This document shows positions 7,787 through 15,510 of a DNA stretch of 33,501 bases, one piece after another. The stretch's first letter is position 1; each line of letters opens with the position of its first letter. This stretch comes from Bacillota bacterium (GTDB lineage: Bacteria > Bacillota > DTU030), in the NCBI GenBank assembly GCA_012518435.1, contig JAAYSG010000038.1, positions 1 to 33,501 on the forward strand. The letters run 5' to 3'. The position numbers were made by a program, and so were the translations under genes. The notes under the pieces were generated by a model that saw only the letters and a list, made by a program, of their open reading frames with translations, did not search any database and was not told the DNA's origin.

Positions 7787-7951
7787 TTATATTTTCGGAT
7801 AAAAGCAGGTGTAGCCTGCTTTTTTGCTTTCATCATACCCATGGAGGTATTTCCCAACTGTTTTTACATCATGACCGGTCACCCTAGATATCTTGGCATA
7901 ACTTAAACCCTTTTCAAAGAACATCTCTCCGATACAATTGCTCTTGGCCAT
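7787..7951 (-). pseudogene. N-terminal fragment of an IS21/IstA-like transposase
   Basis: On the minus strand ATG 7951 has GGGAGG nine bases upstream and opens a 54-codon frame. It includes a helix-turn-helix-like stretch, FEKGLSYAKISRVTGHDVKT then VGKYLHGYD, that resembles the start of IS21-family IstA (growth of the form EKGLSIRAIA...RKTVRKYL). The reading then runs into the tRNA-Pro terminator and stops at 7787-7789. An intact IstA has several hundred residues, so this is a 5' stub broken next to the tRNA. The stretch behind it, 7952-8180, holds no gene I can recognise. It could instead be a small resolvase-like HTH relic. Confidence 0.4.
7801..7825 (+). terminator. Terminator of tRNA-Pro
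   Basis: AAAAGCAGG pairs with CCTGCTTTT around TGTAG, with seven T residues at the 3' side. It lies 17 bases after the tRNA and forms a single-gene transcription unit with the promoter at 7660. The same bases are read through by the minus-strand transposase relic. Confidence 0.85.
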
Positions 7952-8180
7952 TGTTAGCATCCTCCCGGTGCCTTTCCTCGTAGTTTCGGCCTACAAGGGT
8001 TAGGGTTCTTGGGGGCAGCTGCAATGGCCCTTTAGATCACTGCAAAAACAGGGAATTCCTTCTGGCAACTTCGGGGAAATCCATCTTGCAATTCCCCATT
8101 CTTTTCCTTCCTTAATCATTCTCCCTTCTAAACAGCCAATTTAAATTTCAACTGTCGGGGCCACTAGGGCGCAGTTTAAA

Positions 8181-8770
8181 CTAACCCTGTATCCCCACTC
8201 TGGCACGAGCCAAAGTTGAGAGAACACCTTCAGCGAGCTGGTAATAATAAAATTGTATATCCTTTCGTAGAGCTTTGGAATTATAAATAAGGCGGCGGGA
8301 TAATTTGCTATACTACAGTTTGTCGGCCAAAAGGCCCAGCAGGCCTATGGCATATGTGACTAGAGCATTAAGGTTATTAATGGCAACAAGGCTTCTGACG
8401 CGGAAGTTTTCAAAGGCAAAATGCTGTTTTTTGAAAGGGGAATATTCCTCGATGCGCCATCTTGACATATAGGTCCTTACAACACGGACCACATCTTCTT
8501 TCCCGCAAAGTTTCCTGTTGGTTGCCAACATCATGGTGTTTTACCAAGCCCGTAAACAAGAACGGGGATGACGGGGTTTTTGCTGGCGGTAATTTTTATA
8601 TTGAGGCGACTTGGGTAGACTGTTTCTTTCTTTTGCTTTCCATCCTTCCTAAAGGTAAGGAAGGTACGAGCGAGGGTGGATACGTTCCCGTCTACCGCCA
8701 GTGCCAAAAACTCAGGGGATATGTTACCAAGAACGGACATGCTTAAATGACATTCATTCTGTCCTCTCAA
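8181..8770 (-). pseudogene. Decayed IS4-family transposase (C-terminal part)
   Basis: Three collinear minus-strand pieces make up the C-terminal half of a DDE transposase. The first, about 8770-8531, ends LVYGLGKTP and meets a TGA. A frameshift then leads into 8534-8313, beginning MMLATNRKL. This piece carries the perfect IS4 Y-(2)-R-(3)-E-(6)-K signature, YMSRWRIEEYSPFKK, followed by FENFRVRSL. After an in-frame TAG at 8313-8315 the same frame resumes with YSKLSRRLIYNSKALRKDIQ and runs to LSTLARARVGIQG before a stop at 8181. The tail is characteristic of these transposases. The N-terminal half, including the first catalytic aspartates, is missing. It is a non-functional relic with at least one frameshift, one nonsense codon and one truncation. 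Confidence 0.8.
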
Positions 8771-8873
8771 ACAGGCTGTTTTTGTATTTCTAAGGAGGCA
8801 AGAGGGGCATACTTTCTAATGAAATATTGGCAACCAAATGGCCTTCCATTGGCAAAAAAGGTTTGGAGGGATT

Positions 8874-9986
8874 ATGTTGCCCCACAAGGTTATGCATTTA
8901 CTATGTCATGCCCATGGGGGAATGTGCCGCCACGTTTTTGACCTTGCCCAAGGGCTAAACCCTGGGGAATTTTCTCCCCTCATTGTGGCATCGCGGCGAA
9001 ACACCTGGCTTAAGAAATCTTCTAAAGGGCCTGTTCCCCTTATCCCCCTGGATGTTTGTCATTGGGAAAAGCCCTTTTTACCCACGGGGGACTTGGGAAA
9101 ACTGATTAGTTTACTGCGACTACAAAGGGTGGTGATTCTCCATGTGCACGGGTTTCGGGCGGCATTATGGGGGAGGCTGGCCGCCCGGGTGGCTGGCACA
9201 CCGGTTGTAATTTATACTGTACATGGTTTTCCAGCGAAGGGACCTGCCATCTTTGGTATTGAAAGATTGTTGGCTAATTGGACCAGCCGCATTATTACAG
9301 TGTCCCATGCCTTGCGGCGGGAACTTATCCGGGGGGGTATTCCCCCCTATAGAATAACAACAATTCATAATGGTGTAGATGTGGCTGGGAAAATAGGGGG
9401 CAACATTAAAGATAACAGGGGATGGGGTTATAATGTTGGTATCGTTGGTCGTTTGGTAAAATTAAAGGGTGTTGAATATTTCCTGCGGGCAGCAGCCGCC
9501 GTTGCCGTCGTTGAACCCCGGGCCAGGTTCTATGTCATCGGTGATGGCCCCCGGCGCAGCTATTTGGAGGGGCTTGTTGGGGATTTATCCTTGGATGGTG
9601 TGCTATATTTTACTGGGCATGTGGACAATATGGATAAGTGGTGGCAACACCTTGATATTCTTGTATCCTGTTCTTTAGAGGAAGGTCTGGGACTAAGTAT
9701 TTTGGAGGCAATGGCTGCTTCCCTACCAGTTATCGGGACCAGAGTGGGGGGGATACCGGAAATTATTATCCCTGGTTTAAATGGCATTTTGGTGGAGCCG
9801 CGGGATAGTCGTACTTTATCTAGTGAAATTTTAAAACTTCTCCATAATCCAGGCTGGAGAACTAGGCTGGGTGGCAAGGGTAGGGAAATGGTCTTGCGTA
9901 GATTCACTCGGGACAAAATGGTTGCGGCGGTGGAAAAAATCTATCATCAATCTTTGGAAATTACTTTGGGTAAGGCAAATGAATAG
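8874..9986 (+). CDS. GT4-family glycosyltransferase
   Basis: This is a 370-residue retaining glycosyltransferase of the GT-B fold. The N-terminal Rossmann-like half contains the acceptor loop HAHGGMCRHVFDLAQGL and ILHVHGFRAALWGRLAARV. The C-terminal nucleotide-sugar half starts VGIVGRLVKLKGVEYFLRA. It ends with the E-x7-E motif EEGLGLSILEAM, then GTRVGGIPEII. No membrane segment is evident, so it would act at the cytoplasmic face on an envelope glycolipid or polysaccharide; the substrate cannot be read. ATG 8874 is chosen because GGAGGG lies just upstream, although the spacing is short; ATG 8892 is an alternative. Its stop overlaps the start of the next gene (ATGAATAG), indicating coupled translation and a shared pathway. 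Confidence 0.88.
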   Translation: MLPHKVMHLLCHAHGGMCRHVFDLAQGLNPGEFSPLIVASRRNTWLKKSSKGPVPLIPLDVCHWEKPFLPTGDLGKLISLLRLQRVVILHVHGFRAALWGRLAARVAGTPVVIYTVHGFPAKGPAIFGIERLLANWTSRIITVSHALRRELIRGGIPPYRITTIHNGVDVAGKIGGNIKDNRGWGYNVGIVGRLVKLKGVEYFLRAAAAVAVVEPRARFYVIGDGPRRSYLEGLVGDLSLDGVLYFTGHVDNMDKWWQHLDILVSCSLEEGLGLSILEAMAASLPVIGTRVGGIPEIIIPGLNGILVEPRDSRTLSSEILKLLHNPGWRTRLGGKGREMVLRRFTRDKMVAAVEKIYHQSLEITLGKANE

Positions 9987-12165
9987 GGGTCCATTACTTA
10001 TTTTCTTAATAATAATCCTTTTATTCCTCTCCGTTGGCCTTCATCCGGCACTGGTTAAGGCCGCAGATGGGGGCAAAAGGGTGATAGTCCTTGTCCTTGA
10101 TTCAATTAACATGGCAGATTTACGCCATGCCAAAACACCCAATATTGCTAGGCTCATTGCTGTGGGTGCCACCGGTCTTCTGAATACAGCCACCCATTCG
10201 GGTTCTGCTTGTAATGCCGCCCACATAAGCATAGGGGCCGGAGCCCGGGCCAGTGGTGGTGATGGTCTGGAACCGGCATTGGAAATTGGGGAGGAGTGGG
10301 AGGGGGTTGCGGCGGGAAAGGTATACCAACGCCGGATGGGGATGACGCCCCAGGCTAGTATTGTGCATTTGGGTATGGCTGAAATGGTTACTGCCAATGC
10401 TAAACTTGGGGCAACAGTCCGCCCCGGTGCCTTGGGTCAGGCCCTCAGTGATGCTGGCCACACGTGTTGTTTATTGGGCAATAGTGATATTCCCGGTAAG
10501 ATTCGGCGGCCAGGGGCGGGCATAGTAATTGATTACCTGGGTGTTGTGAAGGAAGGTTCTATAGGGTTGGAACTCCAACGAAAAAACCCTCTGGCACCCT
10601 ATGGGCTAGAAACAAATGAGAGGGCCCTGCTCCATGCCTTTAGAAAAACTGCGGATAGCTCCGTGGTTGTTATAGAGTGGGGTGATACCCTTCGTGCTGC
10701 TGGTTACAGCGGGTTTTTGCTACCGGAAATGGCCGTTGCTGCTCGGCGGCACGCCATAGAAAGGGCGGATGCCTTTTTGGGGGAATTATTACAATATGTG
10801 GATCTGGAGGAAACCCTTCTTATATTGATCTCCCCCACACCTTCGCTCGGCGCATACCGGTTGGGGGACAGGTTGACACCAATTATTATGGCTGGTATGA
10901 ATACTACCCCGGGTCTTTTATCTTCTGCCACAACCCGGAGGGCTGGTCTAGTGGCCAACATAGATCTTGCCCCCACCATTTTAGATGTCTTTCAGCTTTC
11001 GGCACCCCCCACCATGCAGGGTAGGCCAATGCGGGTTACTAGAGGGGACAATGGACTTGAGTCCCTGGCTGCCAAGGGAGAACTCTTTCAACGAAATTTT
11101 CTTTTTCGCCCCCTTGTAATCAAAACCTATATTGTGTTTATTGTTGTCGTTCTTGCTGCTAGCGCCGCAGCCATTTACCGGCCGGGCTGGTGGAATTCCC
11201 CCCTATCACACTTCCTGGTTGCGGTTGCCGCCCTTCCTCTGGTATTGTTGATGCTACCCCTTCTCTCCCTCAAAAGGTTGGGTACTAGCCTGGTGGCAAT
11301 TTCAATTGTTACAATTGTGGCGGTAAAATTAGTATTCCAGGGGCAAAAGGATCCCCAACCCTTTATTATTCTTGCTTTGCTAACCGTTGGGGCCTTATGG
11401 TTGGATTTGCTTACGGGTCAGTCCCTCCTACTCACATCCCTTTTGGGCTACTGCCCCATTAGTGGTGCCCGCTACTATGGAATGGGCAATGAATACATGG
11501 GGCTTTATCTGGGGGCGGGATTAATTGGTTGGAGTGGTTTGGCAGAGGGGATTAAGCGCGCTGGAAAAAGGCTATCCCCCCCCTTTCTTATCATACCGGG
11601 CTTTCTCTTGCTGCTCATATTTGTAGCTTGGCCCCACCTGGGGGCCAATTTTGGCGGGGCCATTGCCACCATGTGGGGGGGTGGTGCCACCATTATTTAC
11701 CTGCGGAAGGGCTCGTTATATAAGGGGAAATTCTTACTTTGGGGTCTATTGGGTGTACTCCTTTTGACTAGCCTAAGCCTTGGGGATTACATTTTGGCCG
11801 GTGATGGGGCTTCACATCTGGGTCGAACCGTTGCTTTAACTGTTGGAGCTGGAGTCCGGGAGCTGTCCTTGCTCATTGGGCGCAAACTGGGAATGAATTT
11901 AAAGCTGCTAAAATACTCTTGGTGGAGTTTGATCCTCCTGGCAGTTTTAATCCTTTTTATGATGTTATCCCATCGGCCTCCCCGCACTTTAAGGGATCTG
12001 GCCCTCAGCTTTCCCATCCTTTGGGCAGGCCTTGTCGGCAGTGGGGTGGGTGCCTTCGTTGCTTTCTTAGTAAATGATTCCGGCGTTGTTGCGGGGGCCA
12101 CGGCCCTGATCTTTCCCGTCACTACACTATTGTTTTTATTGGTGCAGGCGGCCGGTGATTCCTAG
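9979..12165 (+). CDS. Polytopic membrane protein with alkaline-phosphatase-like outer domain
   Basis: This is a 728-residue protein. An N-terminal signal/anchor helix spans residues 5-28. An extracytoplasmic domain of about 350 residues has the landmarks of the sulfatase/alkaline-phosphatase superfamily: VIVLVLDSI with D41, KTPNIARLIAVGA at about 52-64, and the terminal block NIDLAPTILDVF before MQGRP at 345-350. About ten hydrophobic segments follow (380-728), with conserved-looking GARYYGMGNEYMG, GANFGGAIATMWGG and VNDSGVVAGATAL. Where active members have an Asp-His metal pair after the last strand, this protein reads LILISPTPSLG, so the metal site seems incomplete. The start ATG 9979 overlaps the glycosyltransferase stop, with GGGTAAGG upstream. 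Placement suggests a role in processing or exporting a cell-envelope glycan or glycolipid. The function is unknown and the domain call is by motif. Confidence 0.72.
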   Translation: MNRGPLLIFLIIILLFLSVGLHPALVKAADGGKRVIVLVLDSINMADLRHAKTPNIARLIAVGATGLLNTATHSGSACNAAHISIGAGARASGGDGLEPALEIGEEWEGVAAGKVYQRRMGMTPQASIVHLGMAEMVTANAKLGATVRPGALGQALSDAGHTCCLLGNSDIPGKIRRPGAGIVIDYLGVVKEGSIGLELQRKNPLAPYGLETNERALLHAFRKTADSSVVVIEWGDTLRAAGYSGFLLPEMAVAARRHAIERADAFLGELLQYVDLEETLLILISPTPSLGAYRLGDRLTPIIMAGMNTTPGLLSSATTRRAGLVANIDLAPTILDVFQLSAPPTMQGRPMRVTRGDNGLESLAAKGELFQRNFLFRPLVIKTYIVFIVVVLAASAAAIYRPGWWNSPLSHFLVAVAALPLVLLMLPLLSLKRLGTSLVAISIVTIVAVKLVFQGQKDPQPFIILALLTVGALWLDLLTGQSLLLTSLLGYCPISGARYYGMGNEYMGLYLGAGLIGWSGLAEGIKRAGKRLSPPFLIIPGFLLLLIFVAWPHLGANFGGAIATMWGGGATIIYLRKGSLYKGKFLLWGLLGVLLLTSLSLGDYILAGDGASHLGRTVALTVGAGVRELSLLIGRKLGMNLKLLKYSWWSLILLAVLILFMMLSHRPPRTLRDLALSFPILWAGLVGSGVGAFVAFLVNDSGVVAGATALIFPVTTLLFLLVQAAGDS

Positions 12166-12290
12166 GGACTGTGTGGTATTATTGGCCCCTTTTCCTAGAC
12201 CTTGGCGTTGGCTTGGTTTGTCGGGGGGCAACTGCTGGATAGTAGTATTCCATCCTTGGGGAGGAAATGTCAGGGGATGGGAAGAATTTA

Positions 12291-12347
12291 GTATGGGAAT
12301 CTGGAGCAGGCTCAGGCTTTGGTATGGGAGGCTGGAGCAGGTTAAGG
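12291..12347 (+). repeat. Imperfect tandem direct repeat, 26 bp
   Basis: Two 26-base copies begin GTATGGGA and share CTGGAGCAGG (12291-12316 and 12322-12347), with a period of 31 bases. They lie in the 229-base spacer before the first M42 gene. No gene, terminator or riboswitch is recognised in that spacer. Confidence 0.6.
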
Positions 12348-12394
12348 ATACTGTTTGCTTAATGAGGGCCAAATACATATGGGGAGGTAAAAAA

Positions 12395-13462
12395 ATGGAT
12401 AAGAGCAAGGAGTTATTGGAGGAATTGACTGGTGCGGCGGGGGTATCGGGGTTTGAAGGTGAAGTAAGAGAAATAATGCGGCGATACCTGGCCCCCCTGG
12501 CCAGCATTAGACAGGATCGGCTGGGCTGTATTATTGCCGAAAAGGCCGGCGCTGGAGAGGGACCTAGGGTTATGCTTACTGCCCACATGGATGAAATAGG
12601 TTTTATGGTAAAGACAGTTACTGAGGATGGTTTTCTGCGTTTTACCCCCTTGGGTGGTTGGCCCGAGCAGGTTCTTTTGGCCCAAAGGGTAACTATAAAG
12701 GGCAGGCGGGGTGATGTACCCGGCGTCATCGGTTCCAAACCGCCCCATCTTATGGATAGGGAAGAGCGGAAAAAAATGGTGCAAATTAAGGATATGTTCA
12801 TTGATGTTGGGGCCAAGGACAAGGAGGAGGTTGAGTCCCTGGGGATCAGACCCGGGGATCCCATTGTTCCGGTGGGAAACATGGAATCAATGAAGAACGG
12901 AAAATACCTTATGGCCAAGGCCATTGACGATCGAGTCGGCTGTGGCCTCCTCATAGAGGTGTGTGAGGAATTAAGTGGCCTTGGTCATCCCAATACCCTC
13001 TATGCGGTGGGTACTGTCCAGGAAGAAGTTGGAACCAGGGGGGCGGCAACCAGTGTGGCGGCAATTGATCCCCATGTTGCTTTAATTCTGGATGTTAGTA
13101 TTGCCACCGATGTACCTGGTCTAAAGGGGGAGGTTGAGGGGAAATTGGGCCAGGGGCCCACCATTGGCTTGTTTGATTCTTCCATGATTCCAAATGTTAA
13201 TTTGCGGGATCTATGCATTGAGACGGCGGAAGAGTTGGCTATTCCCTATCAGTATTCCATCATGGAGGGTGGTGGCACCGATGGGGGAAGAATTCACCTC
13301 CATGGTACCGGGGTACCCAGCCTAGTTATTGGTGTACCGGTCCGCTACATTCATAGTCACGTGGGTATTATGCACCTTGATGATTACCTTTGGGCCCGCC
13401 AGCTTATTGTGGGCTTAATTAGGAAACTGGATACAGAGGCTTGTAAGGCCTTGATTGGATAG
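12395..13462 (+). CDS. M42-family metallo-aminopeptidase (copy 1)
   Basis: This is a 355-residue cytoplasmic di-metal peptidase of the M42 family (YsdC/FrvX/TET type), which forms dodecameric shells that trim peptides from the N-terminus. All expected residues are present. These are the metal ligand and activator H64 and D66 in AHMDEIG, bridging D178 in AIDDR, catalytic/ligand E210-E211 in VQEEVG, D233 in LILDVS and H320 in RYIHS. The PDZ-like insert carries GVIGSKPPHL. GTDGG near residue 296 is also typical. The ATG 12395 has GGGGAGG seven bases upstream; the frame is open further upstream but without family similarity. It is separated from three sister genes by a DUF5317-like gene and ddl. 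Substrate preference cannot be read. Confidence 0.93.
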   Translation: MDKSKELLEELTGAAGVSGFEGEVREIMRRYLAPLASIRQDRLGCIIAEKAGAGEGPRVMLTAHMDEIGFMVKTVTEDGFLRFTPLGGWPEQVLLAQRVTIKGRRGDVPGVIGSKPPHLMDREERKKMVQIKDMFIDVGAKDKEEVESLGIRPGDPIVPVGNMESMKNGKYLMAKAIDDRVGCGLLIEVCEELSGLGHPNTLYAVGTVQEEVGTRGAATSVAAIDPHVALILDVSIATDVPGLKGEVEGKLGQGPTIGLFDSSMIPNVNLRDLCIETAEELAIPYQYSIMEGGGTDGGRIHLHGTGVPSLVIGVPVRYIHSHVGIMHLDDYLWARQLIVGLIRKLDTEACKALIG

Positions 13463-13535
13463 TAATTGGCGGGATAATTGACCACTAATTTGTAGGGAGC
13501 CGATAATAAAATGCAGTAAAGGGGGAGGAAGCCCA

Positions 13536-14108
13536 TTGTTGTTAATGCCGGGGCTTTTGGGTCTGCTTGTGGGAAAAGTTAGGGGAGGTAGGATTGGCTA
13601 TTTAGCCACCCTTTCCTTTCGACGGCTCCCTATGCTTTATCTTGCCCTGGGCCTGCAGTTTCTAGCCAATGGAGGGATGATGGGCAAATGGAATCCTTGT
13701 CTTATGATTGTGTCCTACCTACTGCTCATTATTTTTTTGGCTAGCAACCTTCACCTGCCTGGGATGTATCCTATTTTCCTTGGTGTTTTCCTCAATGCCC
13801 TAACTATAGCAGCAAATGGGGGTCAGATGCCTGTGGCCTTGGAATTTTTGGGGGTACCCTTAGAACCGGAAATGTTGGATGCCCTAAAGGGGAAACACAC
13901 CCTCCTGACTGCCGCTACCAGGTTCCCCCTCCTGGCCGACATTATACCCTTAAAACTAGTACCCATATCCTCTTATAGGCTCTATAGCATTGGTGATATC
14001 TTCCAGATGATGGGAATTTTCCTTCTTTTGATGGGGGGGATGGGATGTTCCCGGGGGGAACCGGGAGAAAAGGAGGCAGGGACACCCCCAAAGGGCACAC
14101 TTCTTTAG
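13536..14108 (+). CDS. DUF5317-like membrane protein
   Basis: This 190-residue protein resembles the DUF5317 group of Firmicutes membrane proteins. The start LLMPGLLGLLVGKVRGGRIG is followed by several hydrophobic segments (about 30-47, 55-72, 76-95 and 155-170) and the polar conserved stretch NALTIAANGGQMPV. A charged hydrophilic tail ends the protein. Function is unknown. The start chosen is TTG 13536, seven bases after GGGGGAGG; the ATG at 13545 would leave an overlong 16-base spacing. It lies between the first M42 peptidase and ddl in the same orientation, 73 bases after the former, so co-transcription is likely. Nothing links it to the peptidases beyond position. Confidence 0.7.
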   Translation: MLLMPGLLGLLVGKVRGGRIGYLATLSFRRLPMLYLALGLQFLANGGMMGKWNPCLMIVSYLLLIIFLASNLHLPGMYPIFLGVFLNALTIAANGGQMPVALEFLGVPLEPEMLDALKGKHTLLTAATRFPLLADIIPLKLVPISSYRLYSIGDIFQMMGIFLLLMGGMGCSRGEPGEKEAGTPPKGTLL

Positions 14109-14427
14109 GGGATGGATAATGGTTTTGCTAAACCTGCCTCTAGATGCGGTGCTGCTGGGGGGCTATTTATTTTTTTACAGGAGGATTCCCTTGCTCCATG
14201 GAGAAAGATTATGTGTTAAGTGTTTTTGTCCCCTTGGAATACAACCCCAGTACGGGGTACACCGCCGGTATTTTCCTCCTCATTCCACATATAAATTATT
14301 AAAGTCAGCTTGCTTAACCCCCGCAGGGGATGGTTGGGGAAAGGGGATCGGTAAGTCTTCGGATCGCCCCATCGGGGGATATAGTTGTGTCATTGGTAGA
14401 TATAGGTCCTAGGAAGGGGGAAGATGT
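14109..14427 (+). other. 319-base stretch before ddl without a recognised gene
   Basis: Two overlapping short readings exist and neither matches a family I know. One is 14119-14412 (97 codons, starting MVLLNLPLDAVLLGGYLFFY), with a hydrophobic first 20 residues and a Cys-containing later part. The other is 14198-14302 (34 codons, starting MEKDYVLSVFVPLEYNP), beginning 13 bases after AGGAGG at 14179-14184. The change of frame near a strong ribosome site could mean a small frameshifted gene or a leader peptide. It may also be non-coding. Confidence 0.3.
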
Positions 14428-15471
14428 ATGGAAAAACTCAAGGTTGGTATTATTTTTGGTGGGCGTTCGGGTGAGCATGATGTATCTTTGCTGTCTGCCA
14501 CCTCGGTGTTGGAGGCAATAGATAGGAAGAAGTACCAGGTAATTCCCATTGGCATTACCAGGGAAGGGCGTTGGATTACGGAAGGTGACCCCCTTTTACA
14601 ATTGAAAGAAAGGGATTTTTCCCGCGGGGATTCTATACCGGTTAAATTGCTGGAAAAAATAGATGTGGCATTTCCCGTCCTCCACGGCCCCTATGGAGAG
14701 GATGGTACTATTCAGGGCTTGTTTGAAATGATTAATATCCCCTATGTGGGAGCCGGAGTTGCTGGCTCTGCCGTTGGGCTGGATAAGAGGATGATGAAAC
14801 AAATTTTCCTTCAGTCGGGCCTGCCGACTCCCGTCTATGTTACCTTTTTGCGCCGGGAATGGGAGGAAGATGAGGGGGAAGTCATTCGCCTTATTGAGGA
14901 AAAAATTGGCTATCCCTGCTTTGTGAAACCGGTTAATATGGGTTCCAGTGTCGGGATTAGCAAAGCCAGGGATAGGGAAGAATTGGTACAAGCGGCGAAG
15001 CTGGCCTGTAAATACGATAGGGAAGTAATTGTGGAGGAATATATCAATTGTCGGGAAATAGAATGTAGTGTTTTGGGTAATGACACCCCCCGGGCCTCTC
15101 TACCCGGTGAAGTGGTGCCTAAACTGGAATTTTACGACTATGAGGCCAAGTATACCGATGGTTTGACTGACTTTTTGCTACCCGCTCCCCTTTCCCCGGA
15201 GGAGACGAAAAGGGTACAGGAGTTGGCCATAACTGCCTTTTTGTCTGTAAATGTTTCCGGGATGGCACGGGTTGATTTATTCCTTGATAAGGATTCGGGC
15301 CAATTTTATGTCAATGAACTCAATACGCTCCCCGGTTTTACACAATTTAGCATGTATCCCAAAATGTGGGAAATCAGTGGCCTTGCTTATTCCGATTTGA
15401 TCAGTGAGTTGATTGATTTGGCTCTGGAACGCTTTGCTGAAAGGCAGCGCATTGAAGTTAGTCGGGAATAA
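14428..15471 (+). CDS. ddl: D-alanine--D-alanine ligase
   Basis: Ddl is the ATP-dependent cytoplasmic enzyme that makes the D-Ala-D-Ala dipeptide for peptidoglycan precursors. The 347-residue product starts LKVGIIFGGRSGEHDVSLLS, the family N-terminus. The ATP-grasp domain includes HGPYGEDGTIQG, YPCFVKPVNMGSSVGISKA and the metal-binding end VNELNTLPGFTQFSMYP. The omega-loop reads YEAKYTDG; this tyrosine is the form associated with D-Ala-D-Ala rather than D-Ala-D-lactate synthesis, so the enzyme is probably the housekeeping, vancomycin-sensitive type. ATG 14428 follows the AGGAAGGGGGAAG purine run. It lies in the same direction as the flanking M42 genes, 39 bases before the next one. Confidence 0.96.
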   Translation: MEKLKVGIIFGGRSGEHDVSLLSATSVLEAIDRKKYQVIPIGITREGRWITEGDPLLQLKERDFSRGDSIPVKLLEKIDVAFPVLHGPYGEDGTIQGLFEMINIPYVGAGVAGSAVGLDKRMMKQIFLQSGLPTPVYVTFLRREWEEDEGEVIRLIEEKIGYPCFVKPVNMGSSVGISKARDREELVQAAKLACKYDREVIVEEYINCREIECSVLGNDTPRASLPGEVVPKLEFYDYEAKYTDGLTDFLLPAPLSPEETKRVQELAITAFLSVNVSGMARVDLFLDKDSGQFYVNELNTLPGFTQFSMYPKMWEISGLAYSDLISELIDLALERFAERQRIEVSRE

Positions 15472-15510
15472 GACCTTTTATATTATTGGGCTGGTGGGAG
15501 GATGGCCGTA

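Noticed and set aside
8462-8746. 94-codon plus-strand reading
   Set aside because: It is antisense to the transposase relic and has no similarity or ribosome site.
12136-12954. 272-codon minus-strand reading opposite the first M42 gene
   Set aside because: It is antisense to a gene with a complete metal centre; the composition is that of a shadow frame.
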